Source: Silene latifolia (taxonomy: Eukaryota > Streptophyta > Magnoliopsida > Caryophyllales > Caryophyllaceae). Taken from it: DNA of 64,000 nt. Positions 44,369-56,871 of this stretch are shown here, piece after piece. The position numbers and the translations under genes are program-made. Below the pieces are notes generated by a model. The model saw only the letters and a list, made by a program, of their open reading frames with translations, was not told the DNA's origin and did no database searches. Location of the stretch: NCBI RefSeq assembly GCF_048544455.1, contig NC_133537.1, forward strand, positions 312,517,738 to 312,581,737. The letters are read 5' to 3'. Each line of letters opens with the position of its first letter. Within the stretch, counting starts at the first letter, position 1.

Positions 44369-46330
44369 ATGGCTACTATATCAGCATCTCTGTCATCTTC
44401 CCTCATCTCGTCGAAACTTCAGCAATCATTCAGTGTTAATCCTTCAATAAAATTCACACCCTTGTCACCCTTCAATTCATGCAGCATTTCTTCTTCTAAT
44501 TCCTCTTTATTCTCCTCTGTTACCTCCCTGCATTCATCCAGAAACCACGCTCTTTTTCCTACGCTTTGCAGAAAGAGCAATGTCGGTAGCAGCGTCAGCA
44601 TCAATGCAAGTACTGGGAGTAAGAAAAAGGTTCTTATAGTTAATACCAACAGTGGAGGGCATGCTGTGATTGGGTTTTACTTTGCGAAAGAGCTTCTGGG
44701 TTCCGGTCATCAAGTCACAGTCTTTACTGTTGGAGATGAGAGTTCTGACAAAATGAAGAAGCCCCCTTTTAACCGCTTCTCAGTATGTTCAGTATCTCAT
44801 TCCCTACAGCTTATTGTTTCTTTGAATTATAATTGGTGATACAATGTCATAAGTGTGGTTGTAGATTGAAATGTGTTTAACCAAGTGTAATTCACTGTTC
44901 ACTGACTTTAGAGCATAAGTGTGGTTGCAGATTGAAATGTGTTTATCAGGTGATAAAATGTCATAAGTGTGGTTATTGTGTAAGACGGTCTTTTATATAT
45001 AAGTACACTCATTTATTGATAGTAATAAATGAGTGTTTATTCAATAAAAGAACCGTCTTACTCTGTAAGACAGTCTTGTTCTATAACTTTTATTTGTTGA
45101 TGATTTGATATGCCTCACTGTTGAACAGGAAATTACAAGTGCTGGTGGCAAAACTGTCTGGGGAAATCCAGCAGAAGTTGGCAAAGTAGTAGGAGAAGAG
45201 TCCTTTGATGTCGTTTTGGATAATAACGGCAAAGACCTTGAAACTGTCAGGTAATGCATTCGTAAACCCTACTGTCTGACACTTGTACCCGAGTCTGAGT
45301 AATATAATGTACCAGGCATTTTACGCACATTCATTGCATGGACTAACAAATCCAGCTTTTGTGCATAGGCCGGTGGTTGACTGGGCAAAGAGCTCAGGAG
45401 TAGAACAATTTCTATTCATCAGTAGTGCTGGGATCTATAAGCCTACTGATGAGCCCCCTCATGTCGAAGGAGTTAGTATTCGATTCATTGAAGACGCTAC
45501 TTTTTTCCAATTCATCATCTCACATTATAAAATTTCATGATTCTCTGTGTTTCACTTGGTGCAGGATGTTGTTAAAGCTGATGCATCTCATGTCGCAGTT
45601 GAAGAATACATTTCCCAGACTTTCAGTAGCTGGGCATCATTCCGGCCACAGTATATGACCGGATCAGGAAACAACAAAGATTGTGAAGAATGGTTTTTTG
45701 ACCGTGAGTTTATAGTACCGTCTCATACATGTTTTTTTCAGTTAAAACATTTTATTCAGGTTTCTGATTGTGAACTTTGGCAAACAATTCAGGAATTGTT
45801 AGAGACAGGCCAATTCCAATCCCGGGCTCAGGAATGCAGCTCACTAACATCAGCCATGTGAAGGACTTATCATCAATGCTAACTCTAGCAGTTGAGAACC
45901 CGGCTTCAGCAAGTGGCAATATCTTCAACTGCGTAAGCGACAGAGCAGTGACCCTTGATGGTATGGCAAAACTCTGCGCTCAAGCTGCTGGACTCCCCGT
46001 CAAAATTGTACATTATGATCCCAAGGCGATAGGAATAGATGCCAAGAAAGCATTTCCCTTCCGTAACATGGTAAGAAGACCTCCATTCTTTTCAACCAAG
46101 TTTTGAATAAGACCGTCTTACAATCTGTGATTGTGATGTACGCGCAGCACTTCTACGCGGAGCCAAGAGCAGCCAAGGAAATCCTAGGATGGAAGTCGTC
46201 TACGTACCTTCCTGATGACCTAAAGGAGCGGTACGAGGAGTATGTAAAGATTGGGAGAGACAAGAAAGATATCAAGTTTGAGTTGGATGATAAGATACTA
46301 GAAGCACTCAAGGCACCAGCAGCAGTGTGA
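44369..46330 (+). CDS. CSP41A: Chloroplast stem-loop binding protein CSP41a, 6 exons, 412 aa
   Basis: Exons 44369-44782, 45129-45250, 45369-45471, 45565-45703, 45793-46070 and 46148-46330 join to 1239 nt. Residues 1-80 are a Ser-rich transit peptide. From about residue 85 follows an atypical SDR/Rossmann fold: [25 protein letters not shown] carries a changed nucleotide loop, then [31 protein letters not shown], then [23 protein letters not shown] and [16 protein letters not shown]41a binds stem-loops in plastid mRNAs and rRNA, acts with CSP41b, and supports plastid transcript stability and ribosome function. Length matches the Arabidopsis protein (about 406 aa). It is the second of three plus-strand plastid-protein genes here. 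Intron 1 holds a foldback element. Intact. Confidence 0.93.
44979..45066. mobile_element. Foldback MITE in CSP41a intron 1
   Basis: TGTAAGACGGTCTTTTAT and its near-complement (ATAAAAGAACCGTCTTAC) start an inverted repeat that continues inward over CACTCATTTATT/AATAAATGAGTG, so nearly the whole 88 bp can fold into one hairpin. A partial third copy of the tip (CTGTAAGACAGTCTT) follows at 45066-45080. Confidence 0.7.
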
Positions 46331-47141
46331 TCTTCATGGTCTTGTCACCTAAACTATGAGTTAACTTCTAAGGATGCAAATTTTGTGTATAATTCATGTA
46401 CCAAGTATCATTTTTTAACATCATTTATGAATACACTATACAATACTACTATTTTATTCATACAATTTTCATCACCTCTATACAATTTTCATCATCTCTA
46501 TTTTACTTTATCGATCAATCTATTTAAATATTTCGAGTCATAAACATAAAATGTCTATTGATAAAATTGCACTAGAGATTAAACAAAGCAACTGTTTAGA
46601 TTTGTAAAAATTGTTATTAGGTTGGTCTTACTCAAAAATATTACTGAGTAATTATTTATGCAATAAGTCTCCCTTAAGACGGAGGTATCCGTTTAAGCTT
46701 AGACCAAAACGGATTAAATATTACCCCATTTGAGCATATAAGACAAATCGGCGGTTTTTCCCTATACATTCTGGCTTTTGCTTTTGCTTTATCCACATAT
46801 TTGACTCATCTTAAACTTAAAATAGATATACTCATCTTAAATGAGAATTTGTGTTATTTACGTTCAGGCATCAATAGTGATTGCCTTGTTAAAAACCTTT
46901 ATGCTTAATAAAAGGTTCCTTTGTCATGTTATGATTCAACGTAGCAAGCAAAGTAAGCGCTTTTTAGGATTAAATTGTCTGAATCAATTTAATTGGAAAT
47001 TAAATCGAATCGAACTTAATAGAATTGAATCGAATGAATCAATCGAATCGATCTAAACTAAACTGAACTAAACTGAAATAAAAAATAAAAGATTATAATA
47101 ATAATAATAATAAAAAAATTGATACCAATAATAATAATAAA
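46331..47141. other. CSP41a 3' flank; MITE and GAATC-rich simple repeats
   Basis: After the 3' flank comes a MITE (46667-46847), then a GAATCGAATC-rich stretch (46980-47060) and the beginning of an (AAT)n tract (47091-47141). No gene seen. Confidence 0.5.
46667..46847. mobile_element. MITE of family A (relative of 33119-33292)
   Basis: It begins AGTCTCCCTTAAGACGGAGG and its right end, reversed, reads TCTCATTTAAGATGAGTATATC then GAGTCAAATATGT, closely similar to the left end of 33119-33292. About 180 bp, AT-rich, non-coding. Confidence 0.55.
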
Positions 47142-48220
47142 CTAGTATTGGTGCCCGGCTTCGCCCGGGCTACCTCTACTTACCATTAAATTTTTTTTCA
47201 TTAAATAAAATTACTTAAAGTTGTATAACCCATACATTTATAATTAATATATTTTTCTATGGCATATCCTAAAATTACGATGAAATAAATTTTGAGACAA
47301 ATTTACTACTACTGCTATTAATATTTTACTCTTATTAATGAAACAATAGTAATAACATTTCACTATTTGCCTGTAATCATTGTTACTTTCAAGTCTCTCT
47401 CGCCGTAATTATTATTCTTTGTCACTATCTGCTTTGCATTAATATTGATAATTTCACTACTCCCCCCGTAATTATTGTTATTTTTACTATTGCCGCATAA
47501 ATATTGATTATTTCACTACTCCCGTTGTTTCTACCACTCTCACTAATCTCGCTGATAATATTGTTACTTTTACTATTCAAATGAGTGATTACTATCATAT
47601 AACTATATTCAATGTTACTACAATTCTTTTCTTTACTGACGAAATTACAACTACTTAGGCATGCAATTTTAAGAGGATTATATATTTATATAAATATATT
47701 ACATATATGCATTAAATCAAATCAAAAGAATTATGCAATATTATATATTATGGAATCTAATTTGAATTATTTATAACCTACTTATATTATATTTTTGTAT
47801 GTTAAATAATTAACATCTCTATACATCTAATAAACTATAAAGTTTAATAAAATTACATAGATTTTAAATTTAATATATATTTACGATGATAATAATTAAT
47901 ACCATGAGTGTGCATGTTTATACTAATTAATTATTTTATTTTAAGGAAATTGTCCATCTTCTAGTCTTCTATAAATATTTAGGAAAATTACCAAACATCT
48001 TCTTTCTTTTAGTCTCCTTGAAATTGACCATCTTAATTAATTATTTTATTTTAAGGAAATTGATCATCTTAATTAGTTATTTTATTTTAGGGAAATTGAC
48101 CATGTTTTAGTCTCTTACAAATGTTTAGGAAACTACCAAGCTTCTATATAATTTAATTTAACCCAAACTATATAATATTTGCATTGAGATCCCTGAATCG
48201 GGTCCGTCACACGGTGCTAG
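47142..48220. mobile_element. Candidate Helitron-like insertion
   Basis: The left edge, read on the minus strand, is a GC-rich hairpin (GCCCGGGCGAAGCCGGGC) then CACCAATACTAG followed by T. The right edge on the plus strand is a hairpin (CCGTCACACGG) then TGCTAG followed by T. Hairpin plus CTAG-T is the usual Helitron 3' end. Two 3'-type ends facing outward is odd, so it may be two Helitron pieces or another element. The interior is AT-rich and non-coding. It interrupts an (AAT)n tract. Confidence 0.35.
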
Positions 48221-48369
48221 TGATTTAAAACTATATAGTATAATTAATTTGCATAATTTTCTTTAATTACATTAAAGTCCCTTGGTTTCTGGATTTAATA
48301 TATAGTATTGATTACATTAAAGTCCATTGATTTCTGGATTTAATATATAGTATTGATTGATATTATAAC

Positions 48370-48659
48370 ACTATTATTCATTATTCGTTATTATTAATAT
48401 ATTAATATTAATTATAATCTAATATATTATAATATATATAAAAAAATAGTAATATAATAATAAATATAGTAATAATAATAATAATATATTAGTAATATAA
48501 ATGATAACATTATTAATAATAATATAATATTAAATAATATAATATATTAATTATAATAACTAAAAAATAAATACGATAAGTATAATATAATATAAATATT
48601 ATAAATAATTTTAACAATTAATACAAATAATAATAATAATAATAATAATAATATTTGTA

Positions 48660-48691
<32 letters not shown>

Positions 48692-48841
48692 GTAATAATA
48701 ATAATAAATATGTTATTAATAATATTAATCAAAATGAATATATTAATAAATAATAAATATAATATAACAACGACGACAACAACAACAACAACAATAATAA
48801 TAATAGTAATAAAAGTAAAAATAATAATAATAGTAATAAAA

Positions 48842-48902
<61 letters not shown>

Positions 48903-49090
48903 TTAATTCTTTATACTACTAATATTGTCATTAATCATAATAATATAATAATAAATAAATATATTAAATATAAATAAAATAATAAAAACAATAATAATAT
49001 AATAAATATAAAAGAATATATATTAATATAATAATAAAAATAATAAATAGATTAATATAATAATAATGATAACAGTAAGAATATAAAATA
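48370..49090. repeat. AT-rich microsatellite block, (AAT)n and relatives
   Basis: Long runs of AAT/TAA units (for example 48628-48655, 48664-48692 and 48844-48899) with a short CAA/CGA tract near 48768-48792. Open frames of Ile/Asn runs on it are artefacts. The same (AAT)n plus GAATCGAATC pairing is present at 46980-47141, beyond the Helitron-like insertion. Confidence 0.85.
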
Positions 49091-50194
49091 AGAATAGTAT
49101 TATTAGTATTGAAATGAATCGAACAGAATCAATCGAATCGAATGAACTAACTAAATCGAATCGAACGGAATGAATTGAATGTTTCGAATCGAACTTATAA
49201 GAACTAAAATTAAGTCTAATAGAACAGAGCCTAATTCCACAACATAGAGTTTTCCTATCATTTTGTTTTCATAATTTGGCTCTGCTGTGGATTTTTTGTC
49301 CATCGCCTTATACTAAAAAAATAAGAGATTTTCAAATTTTTCCATTTAAATGAAAACTACTCTATAATTGGGCTTCAATGCTTCATTATGTAATTATCTA
49401 CAATTGGGCCATGTTGTTTAATTTCATTTACTCCCCCTCATTCAAAGTTCCAAACCAAAGCTTACATTCTCTCTTCGGAGTCCAACTTCACAAATTAAAT
49501 TTTGACTGTGAATACTATCTAAAGTATAAAATTTTGATAGCCGAAATTTAAATATATATAGATTTGTTATGAAAAAAAATTACATAAAGTGTTATTTTTT
49601 TTATAAAAAGTGACAAGTATTAAAAGCGTTGAACCTTCTTTTTTCTACCTCTTAATACTAAACATTATTAATAGGAAATTTTATAATTAAATTTTAATTG
49701 AAGTTAATACTATTAGTAATTGTTAGTTTCTCTAATATATCTATCTAGAAAACCGGGCATTTGCGCGGGATCTATATTAGTTAAATATCTAACAAGATAT
49801 AGAAGACAACAAAATTATTATTTGATAATTACTCTAAATATGAGAAATGACACTTACAAAATGAGATTATAGAAAAATAATTGTTACTTAAAATTATTTG
49901 TAACAAAACATCGTAATTTAGGACATAGTAATTTTATACTCTGTTTACTAGGTCTATCAAAACTTAACCCGATCTGTTGAGTAACTCAAAAACCGCCCGT
50001 TTTTAACTCTAATATAACATAGAAATTTTGACCTTCCTGAAGCCCAAAAATGCCGAACCAAAAATTAACCCAAATTAAATCCTCGGTCGGAATGATTTAG
50101 GGTTAAGTAGGGTTGTCTCCTGTGAATAACATAAATTTTAAATTGTTTGACTCTTAATTCCCAGGGGACTTCTTTGACAAGTCTACTCTGTATC
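49091..50194. other. AT-rich intergenic, no gene seen
   Basis: Starts with a GAATCGAAT-rich stretch (49110-49200). Near 49743 TCTAGAAAACCGGGCATTTG then CGCGGG resembles another Helitron terminus, unpaired. Otherwise nothing recognisable. Confidence 0.45.
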
Positions 50195-50474
50195 TAGACT
50201 CAGCAAAGTTGACCCGGTCTAAGAAGGCTGACCCGAGACCTGAAAGCAACCTGATATTGCCTAATCCGATTGTAACACAAAATCCGAATTGACCTGACCC
50301 GGCCTGGTTTAAACTCAACCTGAACATTGATTGACCTAATGTTGACTTGACAAAAAATTACCCAACCCGTAATTAACCAGATGCAGAATAATCCCAATTG
50401 AACCAAAATTAAGGGCATATTAATAAATACAAAATATTGTAAGATTTTTGTGTGTCTTATTAGTATTTATTAAA

Positions 50475-50488
50475 GTGTTGTCCATTCA
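50475..50488. repeat. 14-bp target-site duplication of the LINE fragment (left)
   Basis: GTGTTGTCCATTCA at 50475-50488 recurs at 51756-51769, right after the poly-A tail. Confidence 0.85.
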
Positions 50489-50685
50489 ATGAGAGCGGAG
50501 ATGAGAGCTCTTCTGACCGGGTTGGAGTATGCTCACACTCTCCGTATCACGAAGCTTCTTGTTCTTATGGATAATAGTTCATGTGTAGACTTCTTTCGAG
50601 ATGACCAGCTTTTAAGCCATGGATTACGCCCCTTGGTCCAGCGTTGCAAAGAATTAATTAAGAGGGTTAATTTTATGGACGATGT

Positions 50686-51531
50686 TTTAATAACTATTAA
50701 CGACGTTTTCATTCCAAAAGACGATAATGCCCCTTGCACATTAACACTATTTTCTCTCTCTAAACATTTTTCTCTCAGATTCTAGTAAAAACCAATTATA
50801 TTAAAAAAAACCAACAACAACATCAATTAGCATGACGGAAACTCGAATCACCGGTATGTAAACAAATAAAAAAAGTTAGAAAATAACCCACATCGACTAG
50901 AAAACTTAAAAAATTTAAGAAATCGGCAAATAAAGGCAATAAACACGGTTTAAAAAAAATTGACGAAATCACGAACGAAATGTTGAATTTCAACATTTGT
51001 CCATGGAGCAAACCGTGTGTTTTAACTTTTGACCATGGACCAACCTCAAAACCCTACGTTCAACCATGGAGGAAAGTTGAAATTCAACTTTCGACCATGA
51101 CATCAACATTGAATCCCAACGTTTGCACCATGGATGAAAGTTGAATTTCAACTTTCGTCCATGATGTTCTTCCCCAATTCGACACTAACTCGACACAACA
51201 ACCACAAAAATCGACACAAAATTTACCATATTTCGCCAACAACAACACCACAATTACCAATAATAATGAAATCAAAAACATACAAACTAATTAACAAGAA
51301 AAAACTAAACCTAATTCAAAAACTAATTCAATTAAATTGGATAAAACCTAAAAAAACAACTAATTCAATGTTGGTGGCGGCAGTCTGCGTGTTGGCGTGT
51401 GGTAGTCAGCTAGGTGGTGGTGGTGGTGGAAGTTGGGTGAATTTTGGAGGATTTTGAATTAAAGAGAAAAGAGTGAGATGTGGGGGGCAATACCGTCGTT
51501 TGCACTGAAACGTCGTTGATGCTTACTAACC
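50686..51531. mobile_element. TIR element inside the LINE fragment
   Basis: Between the two halves of the RNase H frame lies about 0.85 kb whose ends are imperfect inverted repeats: left AACGACGTTTTC...GACGATAATGCCCC (50699-50733), right GGGGCAATACCGTCG...AAACGTCGTT (51484-51517). Exact ends and target duplication could not be fixed; Mutator-like is likely. The interior includes three long palindromes (50970-51163). No transposase. Confidence 0.5.
50970..51163. repeat. Three near-perfect palindromes, GAAAGTTGAATTTCAAC type
   Basis: Palindromes centred near 50987, 51082 and 51146 share the core GTTGAATTTCAAC, two of them framed by CATGG...CCATG (51065-51099 and 51129-51163). They could extrude as cruciforms or make RNA hairpins. 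Confidence 0.7.
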
Positions 51532-52405
51532 GGGTTAATTAAGCTAGACGGATGGTCGGTATAGAGAGGCCAATCGTGCTGCCGATTGGCTTGCTAATGA
51601 AGGAGTCACTTCACTTCCATCAACTACCATTTTATCTGTTCCACCTTATAGTTTACGTTCTATTCTTCGTGAGGATGTTCTAGGTGTTTCCTTATCTCGT
51701 ATCGTAGCTAGCTAGTTTTGCGGCTCTACCCCTCTTATGTATCAAAAAAAAAAAAGTGTTGTCCATTCACCCAAAATGGCCATAACCCGATGATGAACCG
51801 ACCTGAAATCACATCGGTACAAAATGACCAAAACCCAAAATAACCCGCCAACTTGACATCCGAATGTGACCCGAAGAAAATGTATGACAAATTCGAAATG
51901 ACCTGACCCAAACACGACCTAGTTGACCCATTTGCAACCTCGACTCTCTACTACGTAAACCTGGCAAACGAATCAACCGGATCAAATGCGGGTTGGGCCA
52001 GTTCTGGTTGAGTCATTTTCGAGTTTGCAAGAATTCAGTTCAGTCGGGTCAAGTCGAGTCATTTTAGTTTCAAATCATTTTCGAGTCTATTATTATCAAA
52101 TTTTTTAAAAGTAATGGTTAGTTCGTAGTAATAAAATTCAGGTCGAGTTATATTTATTTGAATCATATGAACCACGCTCAGGTCATTAGTTTCAATGTCA
52201 TGACTTTGGGTACAAATCGGATTATTCGGATTGAATCATTCCAAGTTTCTAACATAGTTAATTTAGCCCGGTTTACCTCCCAGTTAAATCTCATCCCAAA
52301 TTTGGAGTCTATCCAAACGGCCATTAATAACCCCAATTCCCTCCATGATGTTATCTCCACTCCACATCCCAAATTCACAACCTCACTCTCCCAACTCCCA
52401 CATCA

Positions 52406-55400
52406 ATGGAGCTCTATTGCTCTACCTTCTCCTTAACACTTCCCTTCCATGCCAATCCCTCTTCTTTCTCCTCTCTTTTCCCTACTAACTTCTCTTCTCC
52501 TTCTCAATCAAACAAAACCCTTTTCAATTCCCTCAATAAATCCCTCCAATTTTCACCCTTTTCCCGCCAATTCTCCCCTCTTCAAGCCTCATCGCGGAAG
52601 GCTTCAACTGCCTCCACCGCCGATGTCGAGAATGACCAGCTTCCTGCTGATATTGACATTATTGAGACTCAAGAGCCCAATTCTAGAGTCAAGCTTCTAT
52701 CTTTTTACTTGCATTTGTCTTCTTTTTCATCTTTTTTATTTCCTTTGATGAATTTTCTTATGGGTATTGCTTAATTAGTTCATATTTTATGGTAATTAAA
52801 ATGGGGTTGTTTTGTTTTTCCTAAATTTTACTCCCTTTGTCTATGCCATTTGTTTTGCTTTTATGCTGATTAAACTTACTGAGATTATAAGGGGTAATTT
52901 TTAGAAAAATAATGTAACTGTTTTATTTTACAATTTTAACTGTCTTTGTTTCGTTAGCTAACTGAATGAAAATATAACATCATTGCAGGTGAAGTTGAGT
53001 GTGAATGTTCCACAAGCAGTATGTCATGATTGTTATAAGAGGGTGATGCGCGAACTGTCGAAGCAGGCAAAGGTTATTCCTCTTGTATTCCTTCCGAAAA
53101 TAGAATGTAATCATTATGGTAGCTTGTTAATGTGGTTAAGATTTATTTATGCTTTTTAATTTGTTTTAGGATATTCACACTGATGAATTCAAATATATAA
53201 GCTTTAATACCGTGTCTGCTAGTCGTTGGCAAAGAAAGATATCGGTTTGGCCTTCTATGAAACCATGTCTGCTAGGCAATGGAGTATGTCATTATGGTTG
53301 CCTAATTTGGTATAATTATGCCACATACGATACATTTGCTATAATTTTAATATACTGTCTGGTGCTTCTGATGGTTTTATCAAATCATCTAATAAACCAA
53401 TTCTTGTTTGAGTTTAATTGTTCTTATCTGCTGCTTCTGATGGTTATACCAAATCATCTAATAACCTATTATACGTTGAGTTTATATGCACTTACTTGTC
53501 TGATGCGATCTTTGTAGCTTGTACATAAATCCTGCTTTTCAGTCAATCTTGTGGACTAGTACTAATGATAAAAGTTGCTCTTCTAATGTTTGCTAGATTC
53601 CTGGATTTCGCCCCGGAAAGCCTATTCCAGATAGCATTCTTCTTAATCTTGTTGGGAAGGAAAATATTCAAAGGTCTACTATTGAGTCAGTACTGAAGAG
53701 GACCCTTCCGCATGCCCTGTCATCAGTAAAACCATTATCCCTTACATCTGTCATGAGACATTATATTCATCTATTTGTAAATAAATATTTTCCATTGATA
53801 AGAGCACACTTCTATTTTTGTTGTTGAATTTTACCAAACTTTCGGTTTGAGATCATTACAATTATAACACCGAGATATAATTTTATTTTCTGTCCCTTTT
53901 TTTGTTGTTGTGACAAAGGTGAAAGGAATAGCCTTACAAGATTCAGTTCGAATCACCACGGACTTTTCAGACATGGAGGATGCATATATTTTGTCAAACA
54001 CCTTGAGGTAAGTGACACTGTTCCGAGACCATAATACACAGGCGAATTATCAGTTATATGGTAGCTGTAGTCTTGACCATAGTCAGTTGAAAATGTCACG
54101 GAACCTCAAAATTGCAACTTGGAACTAAATGGCTAAAGCTTTGAAGCCCATAGCAACAAATTAAAAGGCAGTAGCAATCACATATAGCATTACTTTCTTG
54201 CTAACTGTACCGAGTGGTTATCAAAAATTAAGGAAGTTGTCTCTGGATTTTGAATACTTTATAATTGGGATTGGATGTCAAAACTGATAGATGAACCATC
54301 TCAACCAAAACCTTAAGGTGATGGTTGAGGCCCAACTATTATAAATATTCCTATTACACTCCCTCACTCAAATGCCCGTTGAGCTTGAAGAGTGGTTAGT
54401 TGTGCACCGGCTCTGATACCATGATAGATGAACCATCTCAACCAAAACCTTAAGGTGATGGTTGAGGCCCAACTATTATAAATATTCCTATTAAAAACTT
54501 GTTTGAAAGCGTATACCTCTCCAATCCTTACCAAACTACCCATATTTCAAAATACGTATGGAGTTTGAAATATGGGTAGTTTGATACTTTGGTGTGGATT
54601 GGGGGATTATTTGATTAGAATTCCAGAGAAAATGCTTTAGTTTAAATATTTCCTACAGCTTGTTGCGACTTCTACACACACTTACGGATTGTTAAGTGTA
54701 ACTCATACATTCTTTTGTGTCTCTCAAGGTATGATGTGGTCGTTGATGTGTTGCCCGAGGTGAAATGGAATCCCGAGAATGGGTACAAGAACTTAAAGAT
54801 TGTTGTTGAAATTGACAATGAAATAACTGCTGAAGTAGCTTGTGAACGTGAGCTAAGACGTCGCCATAAGACATTAGGGCCTTTGAGAATAGTCACTGAC
54901 AGAGGGCTACAGGTAATATCCGAATTCGTGTTTCACACACACTAAGGAAAGCATATATGTTATCAAAAATATACTTGAATTAGCATAAGCTGCTTTACAA
55001 GCAACATGGTTGTTATTGTCAAGCTCGCTGAGTAGTTCATGAATTATGTTATTGCTATAGTTGATCACAATGACAGAAAAATTTCTACCAGTTCACTCTA
55101 TCTAGTTTTTTAGACTAGGGAATATGACTCTGTCTACTGGGTTGTTTTATGAGAGCCTTGTACTGCAACAAGGTATCAAAGTCCATAACTAGATCTTTTT
55201 GAAATGTTATTCAAATGCATGTCATCGTTCATAGCATGACTTAGTTGCTTGGATTATTTTTAGTTGAAGATGGAAAATTTTGTGCCTGTTCGTCCTTTTA
55301 ATTTTCATGCAATTGAATTGTCATAGGACGGTGACGTTGTGGTGGTGGATATATCAGCTTCAACTCTTGAGAAAGATGGAGCAACCGCTCAAAACATACC

Positions 55401-56827
55401 ATCTGCTGAGAGTAAAGGTTTTGCTTCTGTAACTTGCTGATATGAAGATTTTATCATTTGACAACATTCATGTGAAGACGTTCCTCAATGTGTGGAAATC
55501 TTTGATTTAACAATGGATGATTTGTTTTAACATTCCATTTGGCAGCTGTCTAAAACTGATACTTTGTTTGATGGCAGTTACATTTGGATAACAAATATGG
55601 AGTAGAAACTATGGAATCACCAAATATCCACCTTACGTTAATACACGGAAGTTGATAAAAAGAACTACACTAGTTTTACCTGTGCTTCTTTCTTTTGTAG
55701 GTTTTCAGTTTGATACAGAAGACAAGGACACTATTCTCCCTGGTTTCCTTGATTCAATTCTTGGAATCCAACAAGATGAAACAAAATCATTTCCACTTGT
55801 GTTTCCTGAATGGTGGAGACAAGAAGATCTTCGTGGAGTACAGGCTCAGTTCACGGTGAGTGCTTTCTGTTTGGAGATAATCAAATGGAAAACTAACTTT
55901 TCTATCTATTCTCACATGCTCGCTACAGTATCATCAATGTGTATATATGATGTTACTTGGTGAACATTGCATTTCCCCTGCTTAGAAAAAAAATGTACTC
56001 CGTAGTAATTAGTCAATATCAAGTTGATTCCCTCTTAAATAAGTAGCTTGACTTCAACCTTTTTATTGCTGCCCTATTTGCTTGGCAAATGGGGCAACTC
56101 CAAGGAATTTGAAGAACTATAAGAGTTGGAAAATCTTAAACCATTCAAACTGCAGGTACATTGTAAAGAATTGTTTTTCAGAGATCTGCCAGTGCTGGAT
56201 GATTCTGTTGCTGATAAAATTATTCCCGGATGTTCTACATTGGCAGAGGTAAGCTATATAAGATACAAGTAGTGGATGCTACATGCTAGTCTTGGGGGAA
56301 TTGTTTTTGAGTTTCGCTCTCCTCATTAAGATGCTGCATTTACATAGGTGAAGGAGGCCTTGCTGCAGAGATGTCAAGAACTAGAGCAGACGGCCAAAGA
56401 ACAAGCAACAGATAATGCGATTTTAGATCAGCTACGAAAGGTGTTACATATTTACTTGCAATCCTATGTTGTATAGAACTTTTTTTCGCAGCTTGGGGAC
56501 TCTTTGCTTCATATAATTATTTACTTACCAGCAAAATTTGGTAAATCTTGACTCTTACGAGTATAATTTACTACAAGGTTTGGAAGATTTGTGTATTTTC
56601 CCTGAGAAAAGCTGCAAAAACAGTTTAAGGGTAGGGTCAAAGAATTAACCTATATGCACCCGGCCAAAAACAATATCAGAAGAAATACCAAAAGCCCGAT
56701 ACGTGCATCATTTATCTAAGCACTGATAAATCTCTCCTGTTAATAAGAGAAACCTGATATGAGCATCTTGTCCTTATGATTAACCCCTGTAAAGTCAAAT
56801 GAAAACATGCATAGTGAGAACTGTGAA

Positions 56828-56871
<44 letters not shown>

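Larger units (their letters stand above)
50489..51755 (+). mobile_element. 5'-truncated LINE with RNase H (RVT_3) tail, carrying a nested TIR element
   Basis: A 5'-truncated insertion ending in ATGTATC and 12 A, with a 14-bp target duplication. It encodes only the RNase H-like end of a plant LINE: AEMRALLTGLEYAHTL, then LLVLMDNSSCVDFF and LVQRCKELIKR (50489-50690). After an inserted element it continues with YREANRAADWLANEGVT and LREDVLGVSLSRIVAS-stop (51560-51715). RVT_3 RNase H domains occur in one group of plant L1 elements, distinct from the 20539-31462 copy, which ends at its zf-RVT. Confidence 0.75.
50195..52150. repeat. GACCCG-family repeats, split by a LINE fragment
   Basis: 50195-50474 and 51770-51945 are degenerate GACCCG-type sequence similar to 32523-32983. 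They are separated only by a LINE fragment with its target duplication. A further copy opens with AACCTGGCAAAC at 51957. Degenerate, no coding. Confidence 0.5.

Noticed and set aside
48547-48922. Ile/Asn/Thr-rich frames as small proteins
   Set aside because: They are translations of (AAT)n and CAA microsatellites.
54285-54493. Simple tandem duplication in the TIG1 intron
   Set aside because: The unit ends coincide with a tRNA-Met primer site, a polypurine tract and a 5-bp flanking duplication, which fit an LTR element better.
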